64,000 nucleotides of DNA. It comes from Hippophae tibetana. Lineage: Eukaryota; Streptophyta; Magnoliopsida; Rosales; Elaeagnaceae. A model generated the notes under the pieces. That model saw only the letters and a program-made list of their open reading frames with translations, had not been told where the DNA came from and searched no databases. A program made the position numbers and the translations under genes. Positions 49,081 to 62,100 of the stretch are shown here, piece by piece. Within the stretch, counting starts at the first letter, position 1. The number at the start of each line of letters is the position of its first letter. The DNA lies in the NCBI GenBank assembly GCA_037013495.1, contig CM072801.1, positions 70,541,816-70,605,815 of the forward strand. Direction: 5' to 3'.

Positions 49081-50720
49081 GAATCGATACGAGCTTCGAT
49101 GCTATATATTATAATAGTCGTTAAGATACCTCAGTCTAGAGTTATCGTCGATTAAAGTTGAAAATTCGATATATCAATTGTTTTGTTATTTTTAACAAGT
49201 TAACAGTAACCCCTTTCCTGTTCTCTCCTCTTAAATTTTTTGGGAGAATAGAGAATTATTGATCACATAAATAAAGATCCCTTACTCGGCACAAATATCT
49301 CTCTTACAAATCTATTGAATAAAATCGAAAGTATGTGAAACACTAATTTGTGCCAAAAACATAAAACCCTCGATAAGTGATGTAAACGATGGAATTTGGT
49401 TACAGAAATCAGGTTCCCAAATGAGGCCAAAACTAATCTTGTGAATCGATACGAGCTTCGATGTGATATATTATAATAGTCGTTAAGATACTTCAGTCTA
49501 GAGTTATTGTCGATTAAAGTTGAAAATTCGATATATCAAATGTTTTGTTATTTTTTAACAAGTTAACAGTAACCCCTTTCCTGTTCTCTCCTCTTAAATT
49601 TTTTGGAAGAATAGAGATTTATTGATCACATAAATAAAGATCCCTTGTTCAGAACAAATATCTCTTTTACATATCAATGGATTAAATTGAAAGTAAGTAA
49701 AACGGAAATGTGTGACAAAAACATAAACCCTCGATAAGTGATGTAAATGATGGAATTTTGTTACAGAAATCAGGTTCTTTTGCGTGGCCAAAATTAATCC
49801 TGTGATTCGATACGAGCTTCGATGTTATATATTATAATAGTCTTTAAGATACCTCAGTCTAGAGTTATGGTCGATTAAAGTTGAAAATTCGATATATCAA
49901 ATGTTTTGTTATTTTTGAACAAGTGAATAGTAACCACTTTCGTTTTCTCTTTTCTTAAATTATTTAGGGAGAATAGAGAATTATTGATCACATAAATATA
50001 GTTCCTTACTCGGCACAAATATCTCTCTTACAGATCTATTGAATAAAATCGAAAGTAAGTAAAACGGAAATTTGTGACAAAAACATAAAACCTCGATAAG
50101 TGATGTAAACGATGGAATTTGGTTACAGAAATCAGGTTCTCTTGCGTGGCCAAAATTAATCGTGTGAATCGATACGAACTTCGATGTTATATATTATAAT
50201 AGTCGTTAAGATACCTCAGTCTAGAGTTATTGTCGATTAAAGTTGAAAATTCGATATATCAAATGTTTTGTTATTTTTTAACAAGTTAATAGTAACCCCT
50301 TTCCTGTTCTCTCCTCTTAAATTTTTTGGGAGAATAGAGAATTATTGATCACATAAATAAAAATCCCTTACTCGGCACAAATATCTCTCTTACAAATCTA
50401 TTGAATAAAATCGAAAGTATGTGAAACACTAATTTGTGCCAAAAACATAAAACCCTCGATAAGTGATGTAAACGATGGAATTTGGTTACAGAAATCAGGT
50501 TCCCAAATGAGGCCAAAACTAATCTTGTTAATCGATACGAGCTTCGATGTGATATATTATAATAGTCGTTAAGATACTTGAGTCTAGAGTTATTGTCGAT
50601 TAACGTTGAAAATTCGATATATCAAATGTTTTTTTATTTTTTAACAAGTTAACAGTAACCCCTTTCCTGTTCTCTCCTCTTAAATTTTTTGGAAGAATAG
50701 AGATTTATTGATCACATATA
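43300..50720 (+). repeat. Segment duplicated at 5791 bp (16 monomers)
   Basis: About 43.3-44.93 kb matches about 49.09-50.72 kb. Shared marks are GATGCTATATATT (43308, 49099) and ATACTTGAGTCTAGAG with GATTAACGTTG (44785, 50576). It starts where the 6515-bp match ends, so the right-hand segment is a mosaic of two source regions. Confidence 0.75.
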
Positions 50721-51119
50721 TAAAGATCCCTTGTTCAGAACAAATATCTCTTTTACATATCAATGGATTAAATCGAAAGTAAGTAAAACGGAAATGTGTG
50801 ACAAAAACATAAACCCTCGATAAGTGATGTAAAGGATGGAATTTTGTTACAGAAATCAGGTTCTCTTGCGTGGCCAAAATTAATCGTGTGATTCGATACG
50901 AGCTTCGATGTTATATATTATAATAGTCTTTAAGATACCTCAGTCTAGAGTTATGGTCGATTAAAGTTGAAAATTCGATATATCAAATGTTTTGTTATTT
51001 TTGAACAAGTGAACAGTAACCACTTTCGTTTTCTCTTTTCTTAAATTATTTAGGGAGAATAGAGAATTATTGATCACATAAATATAGTTCCTTACTCGGC
51101 ACAAATATCTCTCTTACAG

Positions 51120-51840
51120 ATCTATTGAATAAAATCGAAAGTAAGTAAAACGGAAATGTGTGACAAAAACATAAACCCTCGATAAGTGATGTAAATGATG
51201 GAATTTTGTTACAGAAATCAGGTTCTTTTGCGTGGCCAAAATTAATAGTGTGATTCGATACGAGCTTCGATGTTATATATTATAATAGTCTTTAAGATAC
51301 CTCAGTCTAGAGTTATTGTCGATTAAAGTTGAAAATTCGATATATCAAATGTTTTGTTATTTTTGAACAAGTGAATAGTAACCACTTTCGTTTTCTCTTT
51401 TCTTAAATTATTTAGGGAGAATAGAGAATTATTGATCACATAAATATAGTTCCTTACTCGGCACAAATATCTCTCTTACAGATCTATTGAATAAAATCGA
51501 AAGTAAGTAAAACGGAAATGTGTGACAAAAACATAAACCCTCGATAAGTGATGTAAATGATGGAATTTTGTTACAGAAATCAGGTTCTTTTGCGTGGCCA
51601 AAATTAATAGTGTGATTCGATACGAGCTTCGATGTTATATATTATAATAGTCTTTAAGATACCTCAGTCTAGAGTTATTGTCGATTAAAGTTGAAAATTC
51701 GATATATCAAATGTTTTGTTATTTTTGAACAAGTGAATAGTAACCACTTTCGTTTTCTCTTTTCTTAAATTATTTAGGGAGAATAGAGAATTATTGATCA
51801 CATAAATATAGTTCCTTACTCGGCACAAATATCTCTCTTA
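51120..51840 (+). repeat. Single-monomer tandem duplication
   Basis: Two adjacent monomers share the rare AATTAATAGTGTGATTCG (51241 and 51602), 361 bp apart, and are otherwise essentially identical. This is a minimal, recent unequal-exchange event. Confidence 0.7.
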
Positions 51841-52799
51841 CAGATCTATTGAATAAAATCGAAAGTAAGTAAAACGGAAATTTGTGACAAAAACATAAAA
51901 CCTCGATAAGTGATGTAAACGATGGAATTTGGTTACAGAAATCAGGTTCTCTTGCGTGGCCAAAATTAATCGTGTGAATCGATACGAACTTCGATGTTAT
52001 ATATTATAATAGTCGTTAAGATACCTCAGTCTAGAGTTATCGTCGATTAAAGTTGAAAATTCGATATATCAAATGTTTTCTTATTTTTGAACAAGTGAAC
52101 AGTAACCACTTTCGTTTTCTCTTTTCTTAAATTATTTAGGGAGAATAGAGAATTATTGATCACATAAATAAAGATCCTTACTCGGCACAAATATCTCTCT
52201 TAGAGATCTATTGAATAAAATAAAAAGTAAGTAAAACGGAAATGTGTGACAAAAACATAAACCCTCGATAAGTGATGTAAATGATGGAATTTTGTTACAG
52301 AAATCAGGTTCTTTTGCGTGGCCAAAATTAATCGTGTGATTCGATACGAGCTTCGATGTTATATATTATAATAGTCTTTAAGATACCTCAGTCTAGAGTT
52401 ATTGTCGATTAAAGTTGAAAATTCGATATATCAAATGTTTTGTTATTTTTGAACAAGTGAATAGTAACCACTTTCGTTTTCTCTTTTCTTAAATTATTTA
52501 GGGAGAATAGAGAATTATTGATCACATAAATATAGTTCCTTACTCGGCACAAATATCTCTCTTACAGATCTATTGAATAAAATCGAAAGTAAGTAAAACG
52601 GAAATGTGTGACAAAAACATAAACCCTCGATAAGTGATGTAAATGATGGAATTTTGTTACAGATATCAGGTTCTTTTGCGTGGCCAAAATTAATCGTGTG
52701 ATTCGATACGAGCTTCGATGTTATATATTATAATAGTCTTTAAGATACCTCAGTCTAGAGTTATGGTCGATTAAAGTTGAAAATTCGATATATCAAATG

Positions 52800-55700
52800 T
52801 TTTCTTATTTTTGAACAAGTGAACAGTAACCACTTTCGTTTTCTCTTTTCTTAAATTATTTAGGGAGAATAGAGAATTATTGATCACATAAATAAAGATC
52901 CTTACTCGGCACAAATATCTCTCTTACAGATCTATTGAATAAAATCGAAAGTAAGTAAAACGGAAATATGTGACAAAAACATAAACCCTCGATAAGTGAT
53001 GTAAACGATGCAATTTGGTTACAGAAATCAGGTTCTCTAGTGTGGCCAAAACTAATCGTGTGAGTCGATACGAGCTTCGATGTGATATATTATAATACTC
53101 GTTAAGATACCTCAGTCTAGAGTTATTGTCTATTAAAGTTGAAAATTCGATATATCAAATGTTTTGTTATTTTTGTACAAGTTAACAGTAACCTCTTTCC
53201 TATTCTCTCCTCATAAATTTTTTGGAAGATTAGAGATTTATTGATCACATAAATAAAGATCCCTTGTTCAGCCCAAATATCTCTTTTACATATCTATGGA
53301 ATAAAATCGAAAGTAAGTAAAACGGAAATGTGTGACAAAAACATAAACCCTCGATAAGTGATGTAAAGGATGGAATTTGGTTACAGAAATCAGGTTCTCT
53401 TGCGTGGCCAAAATTAATCGTGTGATTCGATACGAGCTTCGATGTTATATATTATAATAGTCTTTAAGATTCCTCAGTCTAGAGTTATGGTTGATTAAAG
53501 TTGAAAATTCGATATATCAAATGTTTTCTTATTTTTGAACAAGTGAACAGTAACCACTTTCGTTTTCTCTTTTCTTAAATTATTTAGGGAGAATAGAGAA
53601 TTATTGATCACATAAATAAAGATCCTTACTCGGCACAAATATCTCTCTTAGAGATCTATTGAATAAAATAAAAAGTAAGTAAAACGGAAATATGTGACAA
53701 AAACATAAACCCTCGATAAGTGATGTAAACGATGCAATTTGGTTACAGAAATCAGGTTCTCTAGTGTGGCCAAATCTAATCGTGTGAGTCGATACGAGGT
53801 TCGATGTGATATATTATAATACTCGTTAAGATACCTCAGTCTAGAGTTATTGTCTATTAAAGTTGAAAATTCGATATATCAAATGTTTTGTTATTTTTTA
53901 ACAAGTTAACAGTAACCCCTTTCCTATTCTCTCCTCTTAAATTTTTTGGAAGAGTAGACATTTATTGATCACATAAATAAAGATCCCTTGTTCAAAACAA
54001 ATATCTCTTTTACATATCAATGGATTAAATCGAAAGTAAGTAAAACGGAAATGTGTGACAAAAACATAAACCCTCGATAAGTGATGTAAATGATGGAATT
54101 TTGTTACAGAAATCAGGTTCTTTTGCGTGGCCAAATTTAATCGTGTGATTCGATACGAGCTTCGATGTTATATATTATAATAGTCTTTAAGATACCTCAG
54201 TCTAGAGTTATTGTCGATTAAAGTTGAAAATTCGATATATCAAATGTTTTGTTATTTTTGAACAAGTGAATAGTAACCACTTTCGTTTTCTCTTTTCTTA
54301 AATTATTTAGGGAGAATAGAGAATTATTGATCACATAAATATAGTTCCTTACTCGGCACAAATATCTCTCTTACAGATCTATTGAATAAAATCGAAAGTA
54401 AGTAAAACGGAAATTTGTGACAAAAACATAAAACCTCGATAAGTGATGTAAACGATGGAATTTGGTTACAGAAATCAGGTTCTCTTGCGTGGCCAAAATT
54501 AATGGTGTGAATCGATACGAACTTCGATGTTATATATTATAATAGTCGTTAAGATACCTCAGTCTAGAGTTATCGTCGATTAAAGTTGAAAATTCGATTA
54601 ATCAAATGTTTTGTTATTTTTTAACAAGGTAACAGTAACCCCTTTCCTGTTCTCTCCTCTTAAATTTTTTGGAAGAATAGAGAATTATTGATCACATAAA
54701 TAAAGATCCCTTACTCGGCACAAATATCTCTCTTACATATCTATTGAATAAAATCGAAAGTAAGTAAAACGGAAATATGTGACAAAAACATAAACCCTCG
54801 ATAAGTGATGTAAACGATGCAATTTGGTTACAGAAATCAGGTTCTCTAGTGTGGCCAAAACTAATCGTGTGAGTCGATACGAGCTTCGATGTGATATATT
54901 ATAATACTCGTTAAGATACCTCAGTCTAGAGTTATTGTCTATTAAAGTTGAAAATTCGATATATCAAATGTTTTGTTATTTTTGTACAAGTTAACAGTAA
55001 CCTCTTTCCTATTCTCTCCTCATAAATTTTTTGGAAGATTAGAGATTTATTGATCACATAAATAAAGATCCCTTGTTCAGCCCAAATATCTCTTTTACAT
55101 ATCTATGGAATAAAATCGAAAGTAAGTAAAACGGAAATGTGTGACAAAAACATAAACCCTCGATAAGTGATGTAAAGGATGGAATTTGGTTACAGAAATC
55201 AGGTTCTCTTGCGTGGCCAAAATTAATCGTGTGATTCGATACGAGCTTCGATGTTATATATTATAATAGTCTTTAAGATTCCTCAGTCTAGAGTTATGGT
55301 TGATTAAAGTTGAAAATTCGATATATCAAATGTTTTCTTATTTTTGAACAAGTGAACAGTAACCACTTTCGTTTTCTCTTTTCTTAAATTATTTAGGGAG
55401 AATAGAGAATTATTGATCACATAAATAAAGATCCTTACTCGGCACAAATATCTCTCTTACAGATCTATTGAATAAAATCGAAAGTAAGTAAAACGGAAAT
55501 ATGTGACAAAAACATAAACCCTCGATAAGTGATGTAAACGATGCAATTTGGTTACAGAAATCAGGTTCTCTAGTGTGGCCAAAACTAATCGTGTGAGTCG
55601 ATACGAGCTTCGATGTGATATATTATAATACTCGTTAAGATACCTCAGTCTAGAGTTATTGTCTATTAAAGTTGAAAATTCGATATATCAAATGTTTTGT

Positions 55701-58700
55701 TATTTTTGTACAAGTTAACAGTAACCTCTTTCCTATTCTCTCCTCATAAATTTTTTGGAAGATTAGAGATTTATTGATCACATAAATAAAGATCCCTTGT
55801 TCAGCCCAAATATCTCTTTTACATATCTATGGAATAAAATCGAAAGTAAGTAAAACGGAAATGTGTGACAAAAACATAAACCCTCGATAAGTGATGTAAA
55901 GGATGGAATTTGGTTACAGAAATCAGGTTCTCTTGCGTGGCCAAAATTAATCGTGTGATTCGATACGAGCTTCGATGTTATATATTATAATAGTCTTTAA
56001 GATTCCTCAGTCTAGAGTTATGGTTGATTAAAGTTGAAAATTCGATATATCAAATGTTTTCTTATTTTTGAACAAGTGAACAGTAACCACTTTCGTTTTC
56101 TCTTTTCTTAAATTATTTAGGGAGAATAGAGAATTATTGATCACATAAATAAAGATCCTTACTCGGCACAAATATCTCTCTTAGAGATCTATTGAATAAA
56201 ATAAAAAGTAAGTAAAACGGAAATATGTGACAAAAACATAAACCCTCGATAAGTGATGTAAACGATGCAATTTGGTTACAGAAATCAGGTTCTCTAGTGT
56301 GGCCAAAACTAATCGTGTGAGTCGATACGAGGTTCGATGTGATATATTATAATACTCGTTAAGATACCTCAGTCTAGAGTTATTGTCTATTAAAGTTGAA
56401 AATTCGATATATCAAATGTTTTGTTATTTTTTAACAAGTTAACAGTAACCCCTTTCCTATTCTCTCCTCTTAAATTTTTTGGAAGAGTAGACATTTATTG
56501 ATCACATAAATAAAGATCCCTTGTTCAAAACAAATATCTCTTTTACATATCAATGGATTAAATCGAAAGTAAGTAAAACGGAAATGTGTGACAAAAACAT
56601 AAACCCTCGATAAGTGATGTAAATGATGGAATTTTGTTACAGAAATCAGGTTCTTTTGCGTGGCCAAAATTAATCGTGTGATTCGATACGAGCTTCGATG
56701 TTATATATTATAATAGTCTTTAAGATACCTCAGTCTAGAGTTATTGTCGATTAAAGTTGAAAATTCGATATATCAAATGTTTTGTTATTTTTGAACAAGT
56801 GAATAGTAACCACTTTCGTTTTCTCTTTTCTTAAATTATTTAGGGAGAATAGAGAATTATTGATCACATAAATATAGTTCCTTACTCGGCACAAATATCT
56901 CTCTTACAGATCTATTGAATAAAATCGAAAGTAAGTAAAACGGAAATTTGTGACAAAAACATAAAACCTCGATAAGTGATGTAAACGATGGAATTTGGTT
57001 ACAGAAATCAGGTTCTCTTGCGTGGCCAAAATTAATGGTGTGAATCGATACGAACTTCGATGTTATATATTATAATAGTCGTTAAGATACCTCAGTCTAG
57101 AGTTATCGTCGATTAAAGTTGAAAATTCGATTAATCAAATGTTTTGTTATTTTTTAACAAGGTAACAGTAACCCCTTTCCTGTTCTCTCCTCTTAAATTT
57201 TTTGGAAGAATAGAGAATTATTGATCACATAAATAAAGATCCCTTACTCGGCACAAATATCTCTCTTACATATCTATTGAATAAAATCGAAAGTAAGTAA
57301 AACGGAAATATGTGACAAAAACATAAACCCTCGATAAGTGATGTAAACGATGCAATTTGGTTACAGAAATCAGGTTCTCTAGTGTGGCCAAAACTAATCG
57401 TGTGAGTCGATACGAGCTTCGATGTGATATATTATAATACTCGTTAAGATACCTCAGTCTAGAGTTATTGTCTATTAAAGTTGAAAATTCGATATATCAA
57501 ATGTTTTGTTATTTTTGTACAAGTTAACAGTAACCTCTTTCCTATTCTCTCCTCATAAATTTTTTGGAAGATTAGAGATTTATTGATCACATAAATAAAG
57601 ATCCCTTGTTCAGCCCAAATATCTCTTTTACATATCTATGGAATAAAATCGAAAGTAAGTAAAACGGAAATGTGTGACAAAAACATAAACCCTCGATAAG
57701 TGATGTAAAGGATGGAATTTGGTTACAGAAATCAGGTTCTCTTGCGTGGCCAAAATTAATCGTGTGATTCGATACGAGCTTCGATGTTATATATTATAAT
57801 AGTCTTTAAGATTCCTCAGTCTAGAGTTATGGTTGATTAAAGTTGAAAATTCGATATATCAAATGTTTTCTTATTTTTGAACAAGTGAACAGTAACCACT
57901 TTCGTTTTCTCTTTTCTTAAATTATTTAGGGAGAATAGAGAATTATTGATCACATAAATAAAGATCCTTACTCGGCACAAATATCTCTCTTAGAGATCTA
58001 TTGAATAAAATAAAAAGTAAGTAAAACGGAAATATGTGACAAAAACATAAACCCTCGATAAGTGATGTAAACGATGCAATTTGGTTACAGAAATCAGGTT
58101 CTCTAGTGTGGCCAAAACTAATCGTGTGAGTCGATACGAGGTTCGATGTGATATATTATAATACTCGTTAAGATACCTCAGTCTAGAGTTATTGTCTATT
58201 AAAGTTGAAAATTCGATATATCAAATGTTTTGTTATTTTTTAACAAGTTAACAGTAACCCCTTTCCTATTCTCTCCTCTTAAATTTTTTGGAAGAGTAGA
58301 CATTTATTGATCACATAAATAAAGATCCCTTGTTCAAAACAAATATCTCTTTTACATATCAATGGATTAAATCGAAAGTAAGTAAAACGGAAATGTGTGA
58401 CAAAAACATAAACCCTCGATAAGTGATGTAAATGATGGAATTTTGTTACAGAAATCAGGTTCTTTTGCGTGGCCAAAATTAATCGTGTGATTCGATACGA
58501 GCTTCGATGTTATATATTATAATAGTCTTTAAGATACCTCAGTCTAGAGTTATTGTCGATTAAAGTTGAAAATTCGATATATCAAATGTTTTGTTATTTT
58601 TGAACAAGTGAATAGTAACCACTTTCGTTTTCTCTTTTCTTAAATTATTTAGGGAGAATAGAGAATTATTGATCACATAAATATAGTTCCTTACTCGGCA

Positions 58701-59100
58701 CAAATATCTCTCTTACAGATCTATTGAATAAAATCGAAAGTAAGTAAAACGGAAATTTGTGACAAAAACATAAAACCTCGATAAGTGATGTAAACGATGG
58801 AATTTGGTTACAGAAATCAGGTTCTCTTGCGTGGCCAAAATTAATGGTGTGAATCGATACGAACTTCGATGTTATATATTATAATAGTCGTTAAGATACC
58901 TCAGTCTAGAGTTATCGTCGATTAAAGTTGAAAATTCGATTAATCAAATGTTTTGTTATTTTTTAACAAGGTAACAGTAACCCCTTTCCTGTTCTCTCCT
59001 CTTAAATTTTTTGGAAGAATAGAGAATTATTGATCACATAAATAAAGATCCCTTACTCGGCACAAATATCTCTCTTACATATCTATTGAATAAAATCGAA
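52800..59100 (+). repeat. Nested 5-, 2- and 7-monomer repeats
   Basis: A five-monomer unit of 1809 bp occupies about 55.47-57.28 and 57.28-59.09 kb. The mark TTAATGGTGTGAATCG occurs near 54503, 57036 and 58843, that is 2533 then about 1809 bp apart. Near 55.0-56.2 kb a two-monomer block of about 723 bp is doubled, recognisable by the rare AAGATTCCTCAG. Seven is five plus the doubled two, which suggests the 2533-bp spacing arose by that insertion. Confidence 0.75.
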
Positions 59101-62100
59101 AGTAAGTAAAACGGGAATTTGTGATAAAAACATAAACCCTCGATAAGTGATGTAAACGATGGAATTTGGTTACAGAAATCAGGTTCTCTTGCGTGGCCAA
59201 AATTAATCGTGTGAATCGATACGAGCTTCGATGTTATATATTATAATAGTCGTTAAGATACCTCAGTCTAGAGTTATTGTCGATTAAAGTTGAAAATTCG
59301 ATATATCAATTGTTTTGTTATTTTTTAACAAGTTAACAGTAACCCCTTTCATGTTCTCTCCTCTTAAATTTTTTGGGAGAATAGAGAATTATTGATCACA
59401 TAAATAAAGATCCCTTACTCGGCACAAATATCTCTCTTACATATCTATTGAATAAAATCGAAAGTACGTAAAACGGGAATTTGTGATAAAAACATAAACC
59501 CTCGATAAGTGATGTAAACGATGGAATTTGGTTACAGAAATCAGGATCTCTTGCGTGGCCAAAATTAATCGTGTGAATCGATACGAGCTTCGATGTTATA
59601 TATTATAATAGTCGTTAAGATACCTCAGTCTAGAGTTATTGTCGATTAAAGTTGAAAATTCGATATATCAATTGTTTTGTTATTTTTAACAAGTTAACAG
59701 TAACCCCTTTCCTGTTCTCTCCTCTTAAATTTTTTGGGAGAATAGAGAATTATTGATCACATAAATAAAGATCCCTTACTCGGCACAAATATCTCTCTTA
59801 CAAATCTATTGAATAAAATCGAAAGTATGTGAAGCACTAATTTGTGCCAAAAACATAAAACCCTCGATAAGTGATGTAAACGATGGAATTTGGTTACAGA
59901 AATCAGATTCCCAAATGAGGCCAAAACTAATCTTGTGAATCGATACGAGCTTCGATGTGATATATTATAATAGTCGTTAAGATACTTCAGTCTAGAGTTA
60001 TTGTCGATTAAAGTTGAAAATTCGATATATCAAATGTTTTGTTATTTTTTAACAAGTTAACAGTAACCCCTTTCCTGTTCTCTCCTCTTAAATTTTTTGG
60101 AAGAATAGAGATTTATTGATCACATAAATAAAGATCCCTTGTTCAGAACAAATATCTCTTTTACATATCAATGGATTAAATCGAAAGTAAGTAAAACGGA
60201 AATGTGTGACAAAAACATAAACCCTCGATAAGTGATGTAAATGATGGAATTTTGTTACAGAAATCAGGTTCTTTTGCGTGGCCAAAATTAATCGTGTGAT
60301 TCGATACGAGCTTCGATGTTATATATTATAATAGTCTTTAAGACACCTCAGTCTAGAGTTATGGTCGATTAAAGTTGAAAATTCGATATATCAAATGTTT
60401 TGTTATTTTTGAACAAGTGAATAGTAACCACTTTCGTTTTCTCTTTTCTTAAATTATTTAGGGAGAATAGAGAATTATTGATCACATAAATATAGTTCCT
60501 TACTCGGCACAAATATCTCTCTTACAGATCTATTGAATAAAATCGAAAGTAAGTAAAACGGAAATTTGTGACAAAAACATAAAACCTCGATAAGTGATGT
60601 AAACGATGGAATTTGGTTACAGAAATCAGGTTCTCTTGCGTGGCCAAAATTAATCGTGTGAATCGATACGAACTTCGATGTTAGATATTATAATAGTCGT
60701 TAAGATACCTCAGTCTAGAGTTATCGTCAATTAAAGTTGAAAATTCGATTAATCAAATGTTTTGTTATTTTTTAACAAGGTAACAGTAACCCCTTTCCTG
60801 TTCTCTCCTCTTAAATTTTTTGGAAGAATAGAGAATTATTGATCACATAAATAAAGATCCCTTACTCGGCACAAATATCTCTCTTACATATCTATTCAAT
60901 AAAATCGAAAGTAAGTAAAACGGGAATTTGTGATAAAAACATAAACCCTCGATAAGTGATGTAAACGATGGAATTTGGTTAGAGAAATCAGGTTCTCTTG
61001 CGTGGCCAAAATTAATCGTGTGAATCGATACGAGCTTCGATGTTATATATTATAATAGTCATTAAGATACCTCAGTCTAGAGTTATTGTCGATTAAAGTT
61101 GAAAATTCGATATATCAATTGTTTTGTTATTTTTTAACAAGTTAACAGTAACCCCTTTCCTGTTCTCTCCTCTTAAATTTTTTGGAAGAATAGAGATTTT
61201 TTGATCACATAAATAAAGAGCCCTTGTTCAAAACAAATATCTCTTTTACATATCAATGGATTAAATCGAAAGTAAGTAAAACGGAAATGTGTGACAAAAA
61301 CATAAACCCTCGATAAGTGATGTAAATGATGGAATTTTGTTACAGAAATCAGGTTCTTTTGCGTGGCCAAAATTAATCGTGTGATTCGATACGAGCTTCG
61401 ATGTTATATATTATAATAGTCTTTAAGATACCTCAGTCTAGAGTTATGGTCGATTAAAGTTGAAAATTCGATATATCAAATGTTTTGTTATTTTTGAACA
61501 AGTGAATAGTAACCACTTTCCTTTTCTCTTTTCTTAAATTATTTAGGGAGAATAGAGAATTATTGATCACATAAATATAGTTCCTTACTCGGCACAAATA
61601 TCTCTCTTACAGATCTATTGAATAAAATCGAAAGTAAGTAAAACGGAAATTTGTGACAAAAACATAAAACCTCGATAAGTGATGTAAACGATGGAATTTG
61701 GTTACAGAAATCAGGTTCTCTTGCGTGGCCAAAATTAATCGTGTGAATCGATACGAACTTCGATGTTATATATTATAATAGTCGTTAAGATACCTCAGTC
61801 TAGAGTTATTGTCGATTAAAGTTGAAAATTCGATATATCAAATGTTTTGTTATTTTTTAACAAGTTAATAGTAACCCCTTTCCTGTTCTCTCCTCTTAAA
61901 TTTTTTGCGAGAATAGAGAATTATTGATCACATAAATAAAGATCCCTTACTCGGCACAAATATCTCTCTTACAAATCTATTGAATAAAATCGAAAGTATG
62001 TGAAACACTAATTTGTGCCAAAAACATAAAACCCTCGATAAGTGATGTAAAAGATGGAATTTGGTTACAGAAATCAGGTTCCCAAATGAGGCCAAAACTA

